Part shown: piece after piece, positions 43,924 to 53,113 of the stretch
How the letters are laid out: every line of letters begins with the position of its first letter
Position numbering within the stretch: position 1 is the first letter of the stretch
Assembly (NCBI GenBank): GCA_964443245.1
Contig: CAYUEG010000001.1
Location: 67,149 to 131,148, forward strand
Source of the DNA: CANJDH01 sp964443245
Lineage (GTDB): Bacteria > Pseudomonadota > Gammaproteobacteria > Burkholderiales > JAEUOS01
Direction of reading: 5' to 3'
DNA: 64,000 bases
Made by a program: the position numbers and the translations under genes
The notes under the pieces: model-generated
Databases searched by the model: none
The model's input: only the letters and a program-made list of their open reading frames with translations
Told to the model about the DNA's origin: nothing

Positions 43924-44682
43924 CTAGACCGTCATGCCGCCGGAGACTTCCAGCACCGCGCCGTTGATGTAGCTGGCATCATCACTGGCAAGGAACGCGT
44001 AGACGCTGGCAATCTCCTCCGGCTTGCCAAGGCGGCCGAGGGAGACGCGGCCTTCCAGTTGCTTCATCACATTTTCCGGGATCGCATCCAGAATATGGGT
44101 GGCGATGAATCCTGGCGCCACCGCATTGACACGAATGCCTTTGGGCCCGAGTTCGCGAAACCAGGTTTTGGTGAAACCGATCACACCGAATTTGGTAGCG
44201 GCATAATTGGTCTGGCCGAAATTGCCGTACAGCCCGACAATCGAAGACGCATTGAGAATCACGCCGCGCCCCTGCTCGATCATGGTCGGTACCACCGCCT
44301 GTGCGCAGTTGAAGACGCCCTTGAGGTTGACGTCGATGACAGCATCAAACTCGACTTCTGTCATCTTGACCAGCCGGGCATCCTTGGTGATGCCGGCATT
44401 GTTGACCAGAATATCGATGCGCCCGGCATCGCGCTTGACCGCTGCCACCATCGCATCCACGCTGGCGCGCTGCGTCACATCCACAATCATGCCAAGGACC
44501 TGAACCGAACCGCCGAGTGCCTTGCATTCGGCAACAGCGGCATCAATCTGGTCACGCTTCAAATCGGCAATGACGACGACAGCGCCCTCCGAGACGAAGC
44601 GCTTGGCAGTGGCCAGGCCGATGCCATTGGCACCACCGGTGATGATCGCTACCCGCTGGTTCAGACGCATGAGATTTGCCAT
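43924..44682 (-). CDS. FabG-like short-chain dehydrogenase/reductase
   Basis: This is a 252-aa classical SDR. The Rossmann glycine motif TGGANGIG lies near residue 16, IADLKRDQ follows strand 2, and NNAG and the catalytic set ILNASSIVG and YAATK are intact. It resembles 3-oxoacyl-ACP reductase or acetoacetyl-CoA reductase (C-terminal VLEVSGGMTV). The frame continues upstream to 45117, but the start at 44682 gives the family length. There are no other fatty-acid or PHB genes adjacent. Confidence 0.9.
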   Translation of the reverse strand: MANLMRLNQRVAIITGGANGIGLATAKRFVSEGAVVVIADLKRDQIDAAVAECKALGGSVQVLGMIVDVTQRASVDAMVAAVKRDAGRIDILVNNAGITKDARLVKMTEVEFDAVIDVNLKGVFNCAQAVVPTMIEQGRGVILNASSIVGLYGNFGQTNYAATKFGVIGFTKTWFRELGPKGIRVNAVAPGFIATHILDAIPENVMKQLEGRVSLGRLGKPEEIASVYAFLASDDASYINGAVLEVSGGMTV

Positions 44683-44725
44683 TCCGGATTGATCCAAAGC
44701 GGCGGATTGTAGCGAATGTCCCTGC

Positions 44726-45454
44726 TCAGCAATCAGGCCGGTTGTAGCGCTGCATGCACATGGACCGCAGCTGTGCCTTTTCGTTGGCAAGCCGGCGTTC
44801 GGCGTCATACTGTGCCTGACGTTTGGCCGCCTGCTCCGCCCGCTCGCGCTGCTCGCGCTGATACTGTTCCTGCCGCGCGGCGTTCTGCGCCTGAGCCGAC
44901 TGATATTGGCTCTCGCGTGACACTTGCTGGCCAATCTGCTGCGCCTCCCGCTGAAAGGCACGCTCCCGGTTCTCCTGTTCACGCTGCTGTTGCTGCACGA
45001 AGCGCGCCTGGCGCCGCTCTTCCTCCGCCGCTTGCAACTCGGCCTGCTTCTTCTTCTCTTCCTCGGCGATGCGCAGCGCCTTCTCCAGGATCTCCTTCTG
45101 CATCCGGGCCTTCTCACGCGCCTGGTAGAACCACATACCGGAAATGATGATCAGGATGAGGCCGGCAACCAGGATATTGCGTGTCGACAACCAGCCGCGC
45201 CCCTCTTCCGGGATCGATTGAACCGGGGCAATCTTCATGCCCGCGTTGGCCAGACGCCGGTCGTACAGCGCTCTCGAATCAGGATTGGCGAGCGTCTTGT
45301 AGGCCTGTTCGATGCCCTGCCACTGGATACGCGCATTTTCGTCGGCATCCAGCTTGGTTTGGGGATAGGCCACTTTTCGGCGCAGATACGCCTGTTCGAG
45401 GTCGTCGAACGATACGCCAGGCTCAACTCCGAGGATGGAATACAGTGTTTTCAT
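44726..45454 (-). CDS. Membrane-anchored J-like domain protein lacking the HPD motif
   Basis: This is a 242-aa protein. The ATG at 45454 has GGGGA just upstream. The N-terminal about 65 residues resemble a J-domain (LYSILGVEPGVSFDDLEQAY ... IEQAYKTLANPDSRALYDRR), but where HPD should be the sequence reads AYPQTKLDADEN. The DnaK-stimulating tripeptide is therefore absent. A membrane helix follows at about 93-110 (ILVAGLILIIISGMWFY), then a long Glu/Gln/Arg-rich coiled coil (about 115-225) ending in MCMQRYNRPDC. It is probably a regulatory J-like scaffold rather than a co-chaperone. Confidence 0.8.
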   Translation of the reverse strand: MKTLYSILGVEPGVSFDDLEQAYLRRKVAYPQTKLDADENARIQWQGIEQAYKTLANPDSRALYDRRLANAGMKIAPVQSIPEEGRGWLSTRNILVAGLILIIISGMWFYQAREKARMQKEILEKALRIAEEEKKKQAELQAAEEERRQARFVQQQQREQENRERAFQREAQQIGQQVSRESQYQSAQAQNAARQEQYQREQRERAEQAAKRQAQYDAERRLANEKAQLRSMCMQRYNRPDC

Positions 45455-45554
45455 AGGTTCCCCATAGCACGGCCAATGTCCCTCTCGTGCACGGCTATTG
45501 TTATTGTTTGCTGCTCCCCACCTCGACAGCGATGCAATTATAAAGTTTTCCGTG

Positions 45555-46130
45555 TCAGGATTCTGCGAACTCAAGGACTTCGTGCATGTACTCGGAAAAA
45601 TCCGAAAGCCCGTGGTCACTACCTTCAAGTATCTTCTGGCGCGCATGGGGAAAAGCGCGCACCATCTCTCGCCAATCGAGCAGTTCGTCCCCTTTGGCCG
45701 CAATCAGGAAGTAGCGCTCCGGGCGTGAAATGGCCGCGATGTGCAGTGCGCGCAGTTGCGCCAGATACTCGGGCTTGAATTCGAACGGCTCGCCACCTGC
45801 GTGAAACGCCTCTTGCGGCCCGACATGGGTCGCCAGCTTCTCAAAGGCGCGCAGCGCCGGGTTCAGCAGAACGGCACGGCAACCCAACTGCTCCGCCATC
45901 CAGGTGGCATAGTAGCCGCCCAGCGAACTGCCAACCAGGCACAATCTGTCCGGCGACACGGACCGCGCCAGACGCACCGCCAGTTCAATCGCTGTTGCCG
46001 GCTCGGGTGGCAGTTGCGGGCACACGTAATCACCACTTCGACCCGCTGCGGCCATGCGCTCTCCCAGAAGGCGCGCCTTGAACGACTGCGGCGACGAGCG
46101 GAAACCGTGCAGATACAGGATCATGCCCAT
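45555..46130 (-). CDS. YqiA-like alpha/beta-hydrolase esterase
   Basis: This is a 191-aa hydrolase of the YqiA/UPF0227 family. It begins MGMILYLHGFRSSPQSFKA. The nucleophile elbow is VGSSLGGYYATW, the acidic residue is probably in AAKGDELLDWREM, and the catalytic His is in EGSDHGLSDF. An alternative start two codons in (46124) may have a better ribosome site. The gene begins 19 bases after the mpl stop, so it is probably cotranscribed with mpl. Confidence 0.85.
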   Translation of the reverse strand: MGMILYLHGFRSSPQSFKARLLGERMAAAGRSGDYVCPQLPPEPATAIELAVRLARSVSPDRLCLVGSSLGGYYATWMAEQLGCRAVLLNPALRAFEKLATHVGPQEAFHAGGEPFEFKPEYLAQLRALHIAAISRPERYFLIAAKGDELLDWREMVRAFPHARQKILEGSDHGLSDFSEYMHEVLEFAES

Positions 46131-46149
46131 TCCATATGGAACAGAGGCG

Positions 46150-47532
46150 TCAGCGCGCCTTGAGCGCATCAAGCAGCTTCTGGTGAATCCCACCGAAGCC
46201 GCCGTTGCTCATCACCAACACATGATCCCCCGCCCGGGAAGCGCCAAGAATGGCTTGCACCAACGGTTCCAGCGTATCGAATGCCTGCGCCCTGGCGCCC
46301 AGGGGTGCCAGGGAAGCACCCAGATCCCAACCCAGCGCATCCTTTCCCTCGCGCGCACCGTAGGCAAAGACCAGATCTGCCAGCTTCAGGCTGTCGGGGA
46401 GCAAGGCTTTCATCGCGCCCAACTTCATGGTGTTGGAGCGTGGTTCCAGCACCGCCAGGACACGCCCGGGTTCCCCGCGCGCATCGAGTTGCTGGCGCAG
46501 GCCTTCGATGGTGGTGGCAATCGCCGTCGGGTGGTGCGCGAAATCGTCATACACGGTCACACCTGCTTCAACGCCACGACGCTCCATGCGTCGCTTGACG
46601 CTCTTGAAGCTGCACAGGGCTTCGATGGCGACTGCGGGCTCGACGCCCGCATGACGCGCCGCCGCAATCGCCGCCAATGCATTCATGCGCGAATGGGCAC
46701 CACTCAATTCCCAGCGTACCGTTCCCTGCTTTTCACCCGCGAGCAGCACGTCAAATGCGCCATCTCCCGCGGCCGGGCCGGGCTGCCACTCCGCCGCACC
46801 TGAAGCAGCGAAGCGCTCCACAGGGCTCCAGCACCCGCGCTGCAACACTCGCGCCAGGCTGGCTTCGGCCCCATTGACGATCAGCTTGCCGCGCCCTGGA
46901 ACCGTACGCACCAGATGGTGGAACTGTGTCTCGATCGCAGCCAGATCCGGAAAGATGTCTGCGTGGTCGTATTCAAGATTGTTGAGCACCGCCGTAGTGG
47001 GGCGATAGTGAACAAACTTGCTGCGCTTGTCGAAAAACGCCGTGTCGTATTCATCTGCTTCAATCACGAACGTCGCGGCAGCAGCCGCGCGCGCCGACAC
47101 CCCGAAATTGTCGGGTACACCGCCGATCAGGAAACCCGGACGGAACCCGGCGTATTCGAGAATCCAGGCCAGCATGGAGGACGTGGTGGTTTTGCCATGG
47201 GTACCGGCCACCGCCAGGACATGCTTGCCGGCGAGCAGGTTTTCGCCGACCCACTGCGGCCCCGATACGAAGCGCGCGCCTGCATCGAGAATCGCTTCCA
47301 TCAGCGGGTTGCCGCGCGACACGACATTGCCGATCACGAAGAGATCCGGCGCGAGCTGCAGCTGGTCAGGGGCAAACCCCTCGATCAGGTCAATCCCCAG
47401 GGCGCGCAACTGCGTGCTCATCGGCGGATAGACGTTGGCATCGCACCCGGTCACGCGATGCCCGGCAGCCTGCGCCACAGCGGCAATCCCCCCCATGAAG
47501 GTACCGCAAATGCCGAGAATATGGATGTGCAT
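46150..47532 (-). CDS. mpl: UDP-N-acetylmuramate:L-Ala-gamma-D-Glu-meso-DAP ligase Mpl
   Basis: Mpl re-attaches recycled murein tripeptide to UDP-MurNAc. The product is 460 aa from MHIHILGICGTFMGG; the frame is open upstream to 47649, but this start fits the family. The Mur ligase ATP motif is VAGTHGKTTTSSMLAWIL, then EADEYDTAFFDKRSKFVHY, LNNLEYDHADIFPD and VYDDFAHHPTAIATTIEGLR. AmpD, another murein-recycling enzyme, is also in this window (61388-61969). Confidence 0.95.
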   Translation of the reverse strand: MHIHILGICGTFMGGIAAVAQAAGHRVTGCDANVYPPMSTQLRALGIDLIEGFAPDQLQLAPDLFVIGNVVSRGNPLMEAILDAGARFVSGPQWVGENLLAGKHVLAVAGTHGKTTTSSMLAWILEYAGFRPGFLIGGVPDNFGVSARAAAAATFVIEADEYDTAFFDKRSKFVHYRPTTAVLNNLEYDHADIFPDLAAIETQFHHLVRTVPGRGKLIVNGAEASLARVLQRGCWSPVERFAASGAAEWQPGPAAGDGAFDVLLAGEKQGTVRWELSGAHSRMNALAAIAAARHAGVEPAVAIEALCSFKSVKRRMERRGVEAGVTVYDDFAHHPTAIATTIEGLRQQLDARGEPGRVLAVLEPRSNTMKLGAMKALLPDSLKLADLVFAYGAREGKDALGWDLGASLAPLGARAQAFDTLEPLVQAILGASRAGDHVLVMSNGGFGGIHQKLLDALKAR

Positions 47533-47641
47533 GCCAGCGCAGCCTGGTTGGGGTTGTAACAAGTTGCCACCCACGGCATTCATCGTGCCTGGGAAGATGG
47601 GCGCGATTGTAGCCGCAGGCTCAGGGCTACAATTCGCGCTC

Positions 47642-48337
47642 ATGAGCAAATCCCGCCAATCGAAACATCACCACGGTAGCGGAAACGTGCTCCCAGGCAC
47701 CCCCTCCCGGCGGGCCATCGCCGCACAGGCAGCGCGTCTCATGGCCGAGGACGGCATTGCCGATTTTGGTGTCGCCAAGCGCAAGGCAGCACGCCACTTG
47801 GGTTACTCCGAGAAGGATGCTCTGCCCAGCAATGACGAGGTCGAAGCCGAACTGCGGACTTACCAATCATTGTTCCAGCGCGAGGAGCTGATTGAGCGGC
47901 TGGACGCCATGCGGACGGTGGCGCTGCGGGTCATGCGGCAATGGGAAAGGTATCACCCCCACTTATGCGGCCCGGCCTGGCGCGGTACGGCGGGCCGGGA
48001 ACACAACATCGAGATCGAGTTGTTTGTGGATGACGAAAAGACAGTCCAGATCCAGTTGCTGGGGCAGGGAATCCCGTTCGACACCATGGAACACCCGCAT
48101 TTCAATCCGGCCTTGTCGCGGCGCATCACGGCACTCACGCTTGAATACGACGGCTTCCTGGTACGCCTTTCCCTTTACCGGACCGACGACCTGCGTGGCG
48201 CGTTGAAGCCGGAAGCTTCGGGGCTGCCAGCGCGGGGGAACGCCGCTGCCGTATTGCAGTTACTTGAGCAGAAACCTGAGGCGGCGCAGACCGACGCAAG
48301 ACGGACGATGCAGCGTCAATCACGCCACCCTCTCTAA
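47642..48337 (+). CDS. Conserved protein of unknown function, divergent from mpl
   Basis: I do not recognise this 231-aa protein by function. The first 45 residues are basic and Ser/His rich (SKSRQSKHHHGSGN), followed by Ala-rich helices with RRAIAAQAARLMAEDGIADF and AKRKAARHLGYSEKDALPSN. The segment GREHNIEIELFVDDEKTVQI and then LQLLGQGIPFD look like an alpha/beta core, and the C-terminal 40 residues are low-complexity. There is no signal peptide, membrane segment or nucleotide-binding motif. Homologues beside mpl are sometimes labelled muramate ligase in databases, but the sequence shows none of the Mur motifs. It precedes tlpA by 14 bases and is likely cotranscribed. Confidence 0.75.
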   Translation: MSKSRQSKHHHGSGNVLPGTPSRRAIAAQAARLMAEDGIADFGVAKRKAARHLGYSEKDALPSNDEVEAELRTYQSLFQREELIERLDAMRTVALRVMRQWERYHPHLCGPAWRGTAGREHNIEIELFVDDEKTVQIQLLGQGIPFDTMEHPHFNPALSRRITALTLEYDGFLVRLSLYRTDDLRGALKPEASGLPARGNAAAVLQLLEQKPEAAQTDARRTMQRQSRHPL

Positions 48338-48351
48338 AGGAAGTTCGCATC

Positions 48352-48900
48352 GTGCGAAATACACCATCCTCACCCGTTTGGATGCTACTGCTGGCCGCGA
48401 TTATTGCGGGAGTAGCTGGGTTCTGGTTCAACTCAGCCAGGCTTGCCCCGACGCCCCCTTCTGGTGCTGGCTGGCTCTCTACGCCGATGAAGGATTTGAA
48501 TGGCCAGACCGTGCGCCTGGATCAGTTCAAGGGGCAGCCGGTCGTCATCAATTTCTGGGCAACCTGGTGCGCACCTTGCATTGAAGAAATGCCGGATTTC
48601 CAGAAGGCGAGCACGGCAACCAGCGCCAAAGGAGTTCAATTTGTTGGCATTGGCATCGATTATGCAGACAAGATGCGTGATTTTTCGAAAAAACTCGGTA
48701 TCACTTATCCCCTTTGGGAGGCTGGTCCGGCCGGTCTGGACCTGCTGAAACAGGCGGGCAACAAATCAGGGGCACTGCCGTATACCGTGATCATCGATGC
48801 CAGCGGCAAGCCCCATTTTTCCAAATTGGGCAAGATGGACTTACGCGAATTGCAGGAACTGCTGGAGCAGATACAGAGAAAGTCAGCGGAAAAACCCTAA
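48352..48900 (+). CDS. TlpA-family thiol-disulfide reductase
   Basis: This is a membrane-tethered periplasmic thioredoxin-like protein of 182 aa. GTG start with AAAGGAAG upstream. An uncleaved anchor (WMLLLAAIIAGVAGFWF, about 10-26) precedes the TlpA fold: LNGQTVRLDQFKGQPVVINF, active site ATWCAPCIEEMP (CxxC near 67-70) and the cis-Pro loop GALPYTVIIDASG. It probably reduces cytochrome c or other periplasmic thiols. Confidence 0.92.
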   Translation: MRNTPSSPVWMLLLAAIIAGVAGFWFNSARLAPTPPSGAGWLSTPMKDLNGQTVRLDQFKGQPVVINFWATWCAPCIEEMPDFQKASTATSAKGVQFVGIGIDYADKMRDFSKKLGITYPLWEAGPAGLDLLKQAGNKSGALPYTVIIDASGKPHFSKLGKMDLRELQELLEQIQRKSAEKP

Positions 48901-48942
48901 TTTCGGATAAAATGCTGCGAACATCTCCTCATCCTGATTACA

Positions 48943-49419
48943 ATGGCATCCAAAAAATCCTCAGCAAAGCAGGGTCCTGACGCCGCCATACTGGTGATGC
49001 ACGGGCCCAATCTGAACCTGTTGGGTACACGCGAACCTGCAGTCTATGGGCACGAAACCCTCGAAGACATTAACCGTGCGCTGATTGACACCGGATTGCG
49101 GGAGGGTGTGCGGGTGGAAACCTTTCAGTCGAATCACGAAGGCGCCCTCGTCGAACGGATTCATGCCGCCCGTACTGACGGAACCCGTTTTGTGATCATC
49201 AATCCGGCAGCCTTTACCCACACCAGCGTTGCGTTGCGCGATGCCCTGTCTGGCGTCGCCCTGCCATTCATCGAAGTGCATTTGTCAAATGTCCACAAGC
49301 GTGAGGCGTTTCGACATCATTCCTACTTTTCCGACATCGCTGTGGGTACCATTGTAGGGCTCGGCAGCAAAGGTTATCTGCTGGCACTTGGCTACGCGAT
49401 AGATGCGGTTAGGCGATAA
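48943..49419 (+). CDS. aroQ: Type II 3-dehydroquinate dehydratase
   Basis: This enzyme performs the third step of the shikimate pathway. It is 158 aa, about ten residues longer at the N-terminus than typical members. Motifs are HGPNLNLLGTREPAVYG (catalytic Arg and Tyr), ETFQSNHEGALVERIHAA, INPAAFTHTSVALRDAL and EVHLSNVHKREAFRHHS (catalytic His). A TAAAAT box at 48907-48912 lies shortly upstream and could be a -10. It is followed closely by accB, as in many proteobacteria. Confidence 0.97.
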   Translation: MASKKSSAKQGPDAAILVMHGPNLNLLGTREPAVYGHETLEDINRALIDTGLREGVRVETFQSNHEGALVERIHAARTDGTRFVIINPAAFTHTSVALRDALSGVALPFIEVHLSNVHKREAFRHHSYFSDIAVGTIVGLGSKGYLLALGYAIDAVRR

Positions 49420-49444
49420 TTGACAGGATTTAGGGGGATTTAGA

Positions 49445-49918
49445 ATGGATTTAAGGAAATTGAAGACCCTGATCGAGCTGGTGGAAGGCTCGGGCATCAG
49501 CGAACTGGAAGTCACGGAAGGGGAAGAAAAGGTTCGAATCGTCAAGGCTGGCGCCACACCTGCAAATACCTTCATGATGGCACCAAATCAGCAGTTGATG
49601 GGGCATGTTGGGAGCATGATGCCGCCATCCGCAGTGCCTGCGCCACCCACGCCGCCCACGCCCGAGGCACCTCCGCCTGAAACAGCGCATCTGATCAAAT
49701 CGCCGATGGTCGGGTCGTTTTACCGCGCCCCATCGCCTGGTGCCAAGGCTTTCGTGGATGTCGGCTCGTCGGTCAAAGAGGGGGACGTATTGTGCGTCAT
49801 CGAGGCAATGAAGCTCCTCAATGAGATTCAGGCAGACCGTGCGGGGGTCATCAAGGCTATTCTGGTGGAAAACGGGCAGCCGGTCGAGTACGGGCAGACC
49901 CTGTTTACCATCGAATAA
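49445..49918 (+). CDS. accB: Biotin carboxyl carrier protein of acetyl-CoA carboxylase
   Basis: AccB carries the biotin used in the first committed step of fatty-acid synthesis. It is 157 aa. The N-terminal segment MDLRKLKTLIELVEGSGISE is canonical, followed by a Pro/Ala linker (about 60-80). The biotinyl domain contains the CVIEAMKLLNEIQ motif with biotin-lysine at residue 123. accC follows 20 bases downstream. Confidence 0.98.
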   Translation: MDLRKLKTLIELVEGSGISELEVTEGEEKVRIVKAGATPANTFMMAPNQQLMGHVGSMMPPSAVPAPPTPPTPEAPPPETAHLIKSPMVGSFYRAPSPGAKAFVDVGSSVKEGDVLCVIEAMKLLNEIQADRAGVIKAILVENGQPVEYGQTLFTIE

Positions 49919-49938
49919 CCTCTTCCCGGAAATCTTCG

Positions 49939-51297
49939 ATGGCCATGTTCGAAAAGGTATTGATCGCCAATCGCGGCGAGATTGCGCTGCGGATCCAGCG
50001 TGCCTGCCGCGAGATGGGCATTCGGACCGTAGTGGTGTACTCAGAGGCAGACAGCGAGGCCAAGTACGTCAAGCTCGCGGATGAATCGGTGTGCATCGGG
50101 CCTGCTCCGTCATCCCAAAGCTACCTCAACATGGCGGCGATCATCAGCGCTGCCGAAGTCACCGACGCCGAGGCCATTCACCCCGGTTACGGGTTTCTTT
50201 CAGAGAATGCCGACTTTGCCGAACGGGTCGAGAAAAGCGGATTCGTCTTCATTGGCCCGCGCCCGGAATCGATTCGTCTGATGGGCGACAAGGTGTCGGC
50301 CAAGCAAGCCATGATCAAGGCAGGCGTGCCGTGCGTGCCCGGCTCCGGAGGTGCACTGCCGGACGACCCCAAGGAAATCATCGCCACAGCGCGAGCCATC
50401 AAGTACCCCGTGATCATCAAGGCGGCAGGCGGCGGCGGCGGACGTGGCATGCGTGTCGTGCATACCGAGGCGGCGTTGATCAACGCCGTCACGATGACGC
50501 GCTCGGAAGCCCAGGCGGCGTTTGGCAATCCAACGGTCTACATGGAGAAGTTTCTCGAGAATCCGCGCCACATCGAAATCCAGATACTTGCGGATCAGCA
50601 CAAGCAGGCAATCTGGCTTGGGGAACGCGATTGTTCGATGCAAAGGCGTCACCAAAAGGTCATTGAAGAAGCGCCCGCTCCCGGGATTGCGCGCCGATTG
50701 ATTGAGCGCATCGGCGAACGCTGTGCAGATGCCTGCCGCAAGATCGGCTACCGAGGCGCCGGAACCTTCGAGTTCCTGTTTGAAGACGGTGATTTCTACT
50801 TCATCGAAATGAATACCCGCGTGCAGGTTGAACATCCGGTGACGGAGATGATTACCGGCGTGGACATTGTGCAGGAGCAGATCCGCGTCGCTGCCGGTGA
50901 GAAGCTGCGCTTTCGGCAGCGCGACATCGTGCTCAAGGGGCACGCGGTCGAATGCCGCATCAATGCGGAAGATCCCTTCAAATTCACCCCCTGCCCCGGC
51001 CGCCTGACCGCTTACCACCCACCCGGCGGACCCGGCATACGAGTCGATTCACACGCCTACAACGGTTACATGGTGCCGCCGAACTATGACTCGATGATCG
51101 GCAAGGTGATCGCCTACGGCGGCGATCGCGCGCAAGCCCTTGCGCGCATGCGCATCGCCCTGTCGGAAATGGTGGTCGAGGGAATTCAGACCAACTTGCC
51201 ACTGCACCGCCTGATGATGGATGACACCAACTTCATGGCCGGCGGGACCAGCATCCACTATCTGGAACAGAAGCTGGCCAATCGCGCGAGCACATAG
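49939..51297 (+). CDS. accC: Biotin carboxylase of acetyl-CoA carboxylase
   Basis: AccC carboxylates the AccB biotin using ATP and bicarbonate. It is 452 aa. It starts MAMFEKVLIANRGEIALRI; the ATG two codons in is also usable. ATP-grasp motifs are KAAGGGGGRGMRVV, ERDCSMQRRHQKVIEEAPAP and FEFLFEDGDFYFIEMNTR, then RVQVEHPVTEMITGVDIV. prmA starts three bases after its stop. Confidence 0.98.
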   Translation: MAMFEKVLIANRGEIALRIQRACREMGIRTVVVYSEADSEAKYVKLADESVCIGPAPSSQSYLNMAAIISAAEVTDAEAIHPGYGFLSENADFAERVEKSGFVFIGPRPESIRLMGDKVSAKQAMIKAGVPCVPGSGGALPDDPKEIIATARAIKYPVIIKAAGGGGGRGMRVVHTEAALINAVTMTRSEAQAAFGNPTVYMEKFLENPRHIEIQILADQHKQAIWLGERDCSMQRRHQKVIEEAPAPGIARRLIERIGERCADACRKIGYRGAGTFEFLFEDGDFYFIEMNTRVQVEHPVTEMITGVDIVQEQIRVAAGEKLRFRQRDIVLKGHAVECRINAEDPFKFTPCPGRLTAYHPPGGPGIRVDSHAYNGYMVPPNYDSMIGKVIAYGGDRAQALARMRIALSEMVVEGIQTNLPLHRLMMDDTNFMAGGTSIHYLEQKLANRAST

Positions 51298-51300
51298 TCG

Positions 51301-52191
51301 ATGCGTTGGCGCGAGTTGCGTTTTGTCTGCGACGCAGCAGCCGCTGACGAGATTGGCGATGCACTGCTTGACGCCGGAGCCCTGTCGGTTTCGGTCGAAG
51401 ACGCGGATGCAGGTACCGCGCATGAACGTCCCCGGTTTGGTGAGCCAGGAAGCAGCGACGGCGGTGCATGGGCCCGAAATGCGATGATCGCCCTCATCGA
51501 GGCCGATACGGATGCGCACGCAATGGTCCATGCGGCCTGCAGTGCCGCCGGTGTGGCGATCCCCGAGAATTTGGTTCTCACCGATGTTGCTGAGCAGGAC
51601 TGGGTACGACTCACGCAATCCCAGTTCGACCCCATCCATATCGCCGAGAAACTCTGGATCGTGCCAACCTGGCATGACATACCGGATCCGGGTGCGATCG
51701 CCCTCCGACTCGACCCGGGGTTGGCATTTGGCACGGGTAGCCATCCAACAACCCATCTATGCCTGTCGTGGCTTGCAGGCCATCCCCTTGCCGGACAGCG
51801 GGTGCTCGACTATGGCTGCGGATCGGGCATTCTGGCGATTGCTGCGTCCCTGATGGGTGCGGCTCAAGTCCTGGCGACCGACATCGATCCCCAGGCACTG
51901 GAGGCGACCCGCGCCAATGCAAGCGCCAATCATTGTCAGCTTGAAGTGGCAGCCGCAGACCAGATGCCTCCAGGGGAAGCCGACGTGGTATTGGCCAATA
52001 TTCTGACCAACCCCCTGAAGGTGCTCGCACCGGCATTGGCAGGGCGCGTGTGCCCCGGCGGCTCACTCACGCTATCTGGTATTCTCGAATCACAAGCCGA
52101 CGAGGTGATCAACACCTACGCTCCGTTCATGCGGCTTGCGGTTTGGCAGCGACGAGACGGCTGGGTCTGCCTCACCGGAACCAAGCCCTGA
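51301..52191 (+). CDS. prmA: Ribosomal protein L11 methyltransferase
   Basis: PrmA trimethylates ribosomal protein L11. The product is 296 aa. The N-terminal substrate domain starts MRWRELRFVCDAAAADE; the catalytic domain has LDPGLAFGTGSHPTTHLCL, the SAM motif VLDYGCGSGILAIAA and the post-I region DIDPQALEAT. The substrate-side motif VVLANILTNPLKVLAPAL completes the signature. It has a tight junction with accC, so translation is likely coupled. Confidence 0.96.
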   Translation: MRWRELRFVCDAAAADEIGDALLDAGALSVSVEDADAGTAHERPRFGEPGSSDGGAWARNAMIALIEADTDAHAMVHAACSAAGVAIPENLVLTDVAEQDWVRLTQSQFDPIHIAEKLWIVPTWHDIPDPGAIALRLDPGLAFGTGSHPTTHLCLSWLAGHPLAGQRVLDYGCGSGILAIAASLMGAAQVLATDIDPQALEATRANASANHCQLEVAAADQMPPGEADVVLANILTNPLKVLAPALAGRVCPGGSLTLSGILESQADEVINTYAPFMRLAVWQRRDGWVCLTGTKP

Positions 52192-52204
52192 AGGATTGCC
52201 AGTC

Positions 52205-53113
52205 ATGCCGAAGCTGACTCGCTGCACCGCCTGTGGCACGACGTTTCGTGTCACCGAGGAGCAGCTCGCATCCCACGCTGGAAAGGTGCGGTGCGGCTCC
52301 TGCGGCACCGTGTTCAACGGCATTGTCAATGCCGTTCCCGAACCGCTTCACCTCGCGCGCACCCAACCCCTTGAGCGACTGCCGAGCGGCTACGCCCTTC
52401 AAGACCCGATTGTCGATGACGTCTCGCATGCGCTGACTGTCCCGGATGCTGCTTCGGCCTCAATCAGGCTAGGCGTGACAACACCTGAGGTGCACGAGAC
52501 AACCAGTACTCAGGCAATGGAGAATGCGCCTGTATCAGAGAGCGAATCTCCCCTTGACCAGAGCTTGCGTCAGTCCGACGACGCCATCGACGCAACGCTG
52601 GCCCCACCAGCCGGTTTCGCTTCCGCCCCTGCTGCGGAGAAATCCAACAGGGCACGCCCCTGGTGGACGGTATTGGGGATCGTTGTTGCAGTCGGCGCGC
52701 TCAGCGCGCAGGCGGCACATCGATATCACCATGAGTTGACGGCTTACTGGCCAAGCACGCAGCCATGGATGCACGAGTTCTGTCGCGCCATTCCATGCAG
52801 CACTCGGATCCAGCGCGATTCACAGGCAATCAGCATCGAGTCTTCAGATCTCCAGGCAGATCCGGCAAATCGCAATCTGCTGACCTTGGTGGCGCTCCTG
52901 CGCAATCGTGCTCTGTTGCCGCAAGACTCGCCCCACCTGGAATTGACACTGACGGATGCGCAGGATGCCGTCGTCGCGCGCCGTGTCCTGCCGCCCAGGG
53001 AGTACATGGCCGGATCCTTCATGGCAGCAGGCAGCGAGCTATCCGTGCGTCTTTCCATCGACGCCAGCCAGATCAGGGCGTCCGGCTACCGCCTCTACGC
53101 GTTCTACCCCTGA
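52205..53113 (+). CDS. Zinc-ribbon, DUF3426-containing membrane protein
   Basis: This is a 302-aa protein; the ATG at 52205 fits the MJ0042-type zinc ribbon MPKLTRCTACGTTFRVTEEQ with a second CGSCGTVFNG. A disordered Pro/Ser/Glu-rich stretch (about 55-160) precedes a membrane helix near 161-178 (WWTVLGIVVAVGALSAQAA). The periplasmic DUF3426 domain contains LQADPANRNLLTLVALLRNR and DAVVARRVLPPREYM. Function is unknown; its place after prmA is widely conserved in betaproteobacteria, as I recall. Confidence 0.85.
   Translation: MPKLTRCTACGTTFRVTEEQLASHAGKVRCGSCGTVFNGIVNAVPEPLHLARTQPLERLPSGYALQDPIVDDVSHALTVPDAASASIRLGVTTPEVHETTSTQAMENAPVSESESPLDQSLRQSDDAIDATLAPPAGFASAPAAEKSNRARPWWTVLGIVVAVGALSAQAAHRYHHELTAYWPSTQPWMHEFCRAIPCSTRIQRDSQAISIESSDLQADPANRNLLTLVALLRNRALLPQDSPHLELTLTDAQDAVVARRVLPPREYMAGSFMAAGSELSVRLSIDASQIRASGYRLYAFYP

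Noticed and set aside
44683..45117. An N-terminal extension of the SDR gene.
   Set aside because: The extra residues are Arg/Ser-rich, overlap the J-like gene in another frame, and are absent from SDR proteins.
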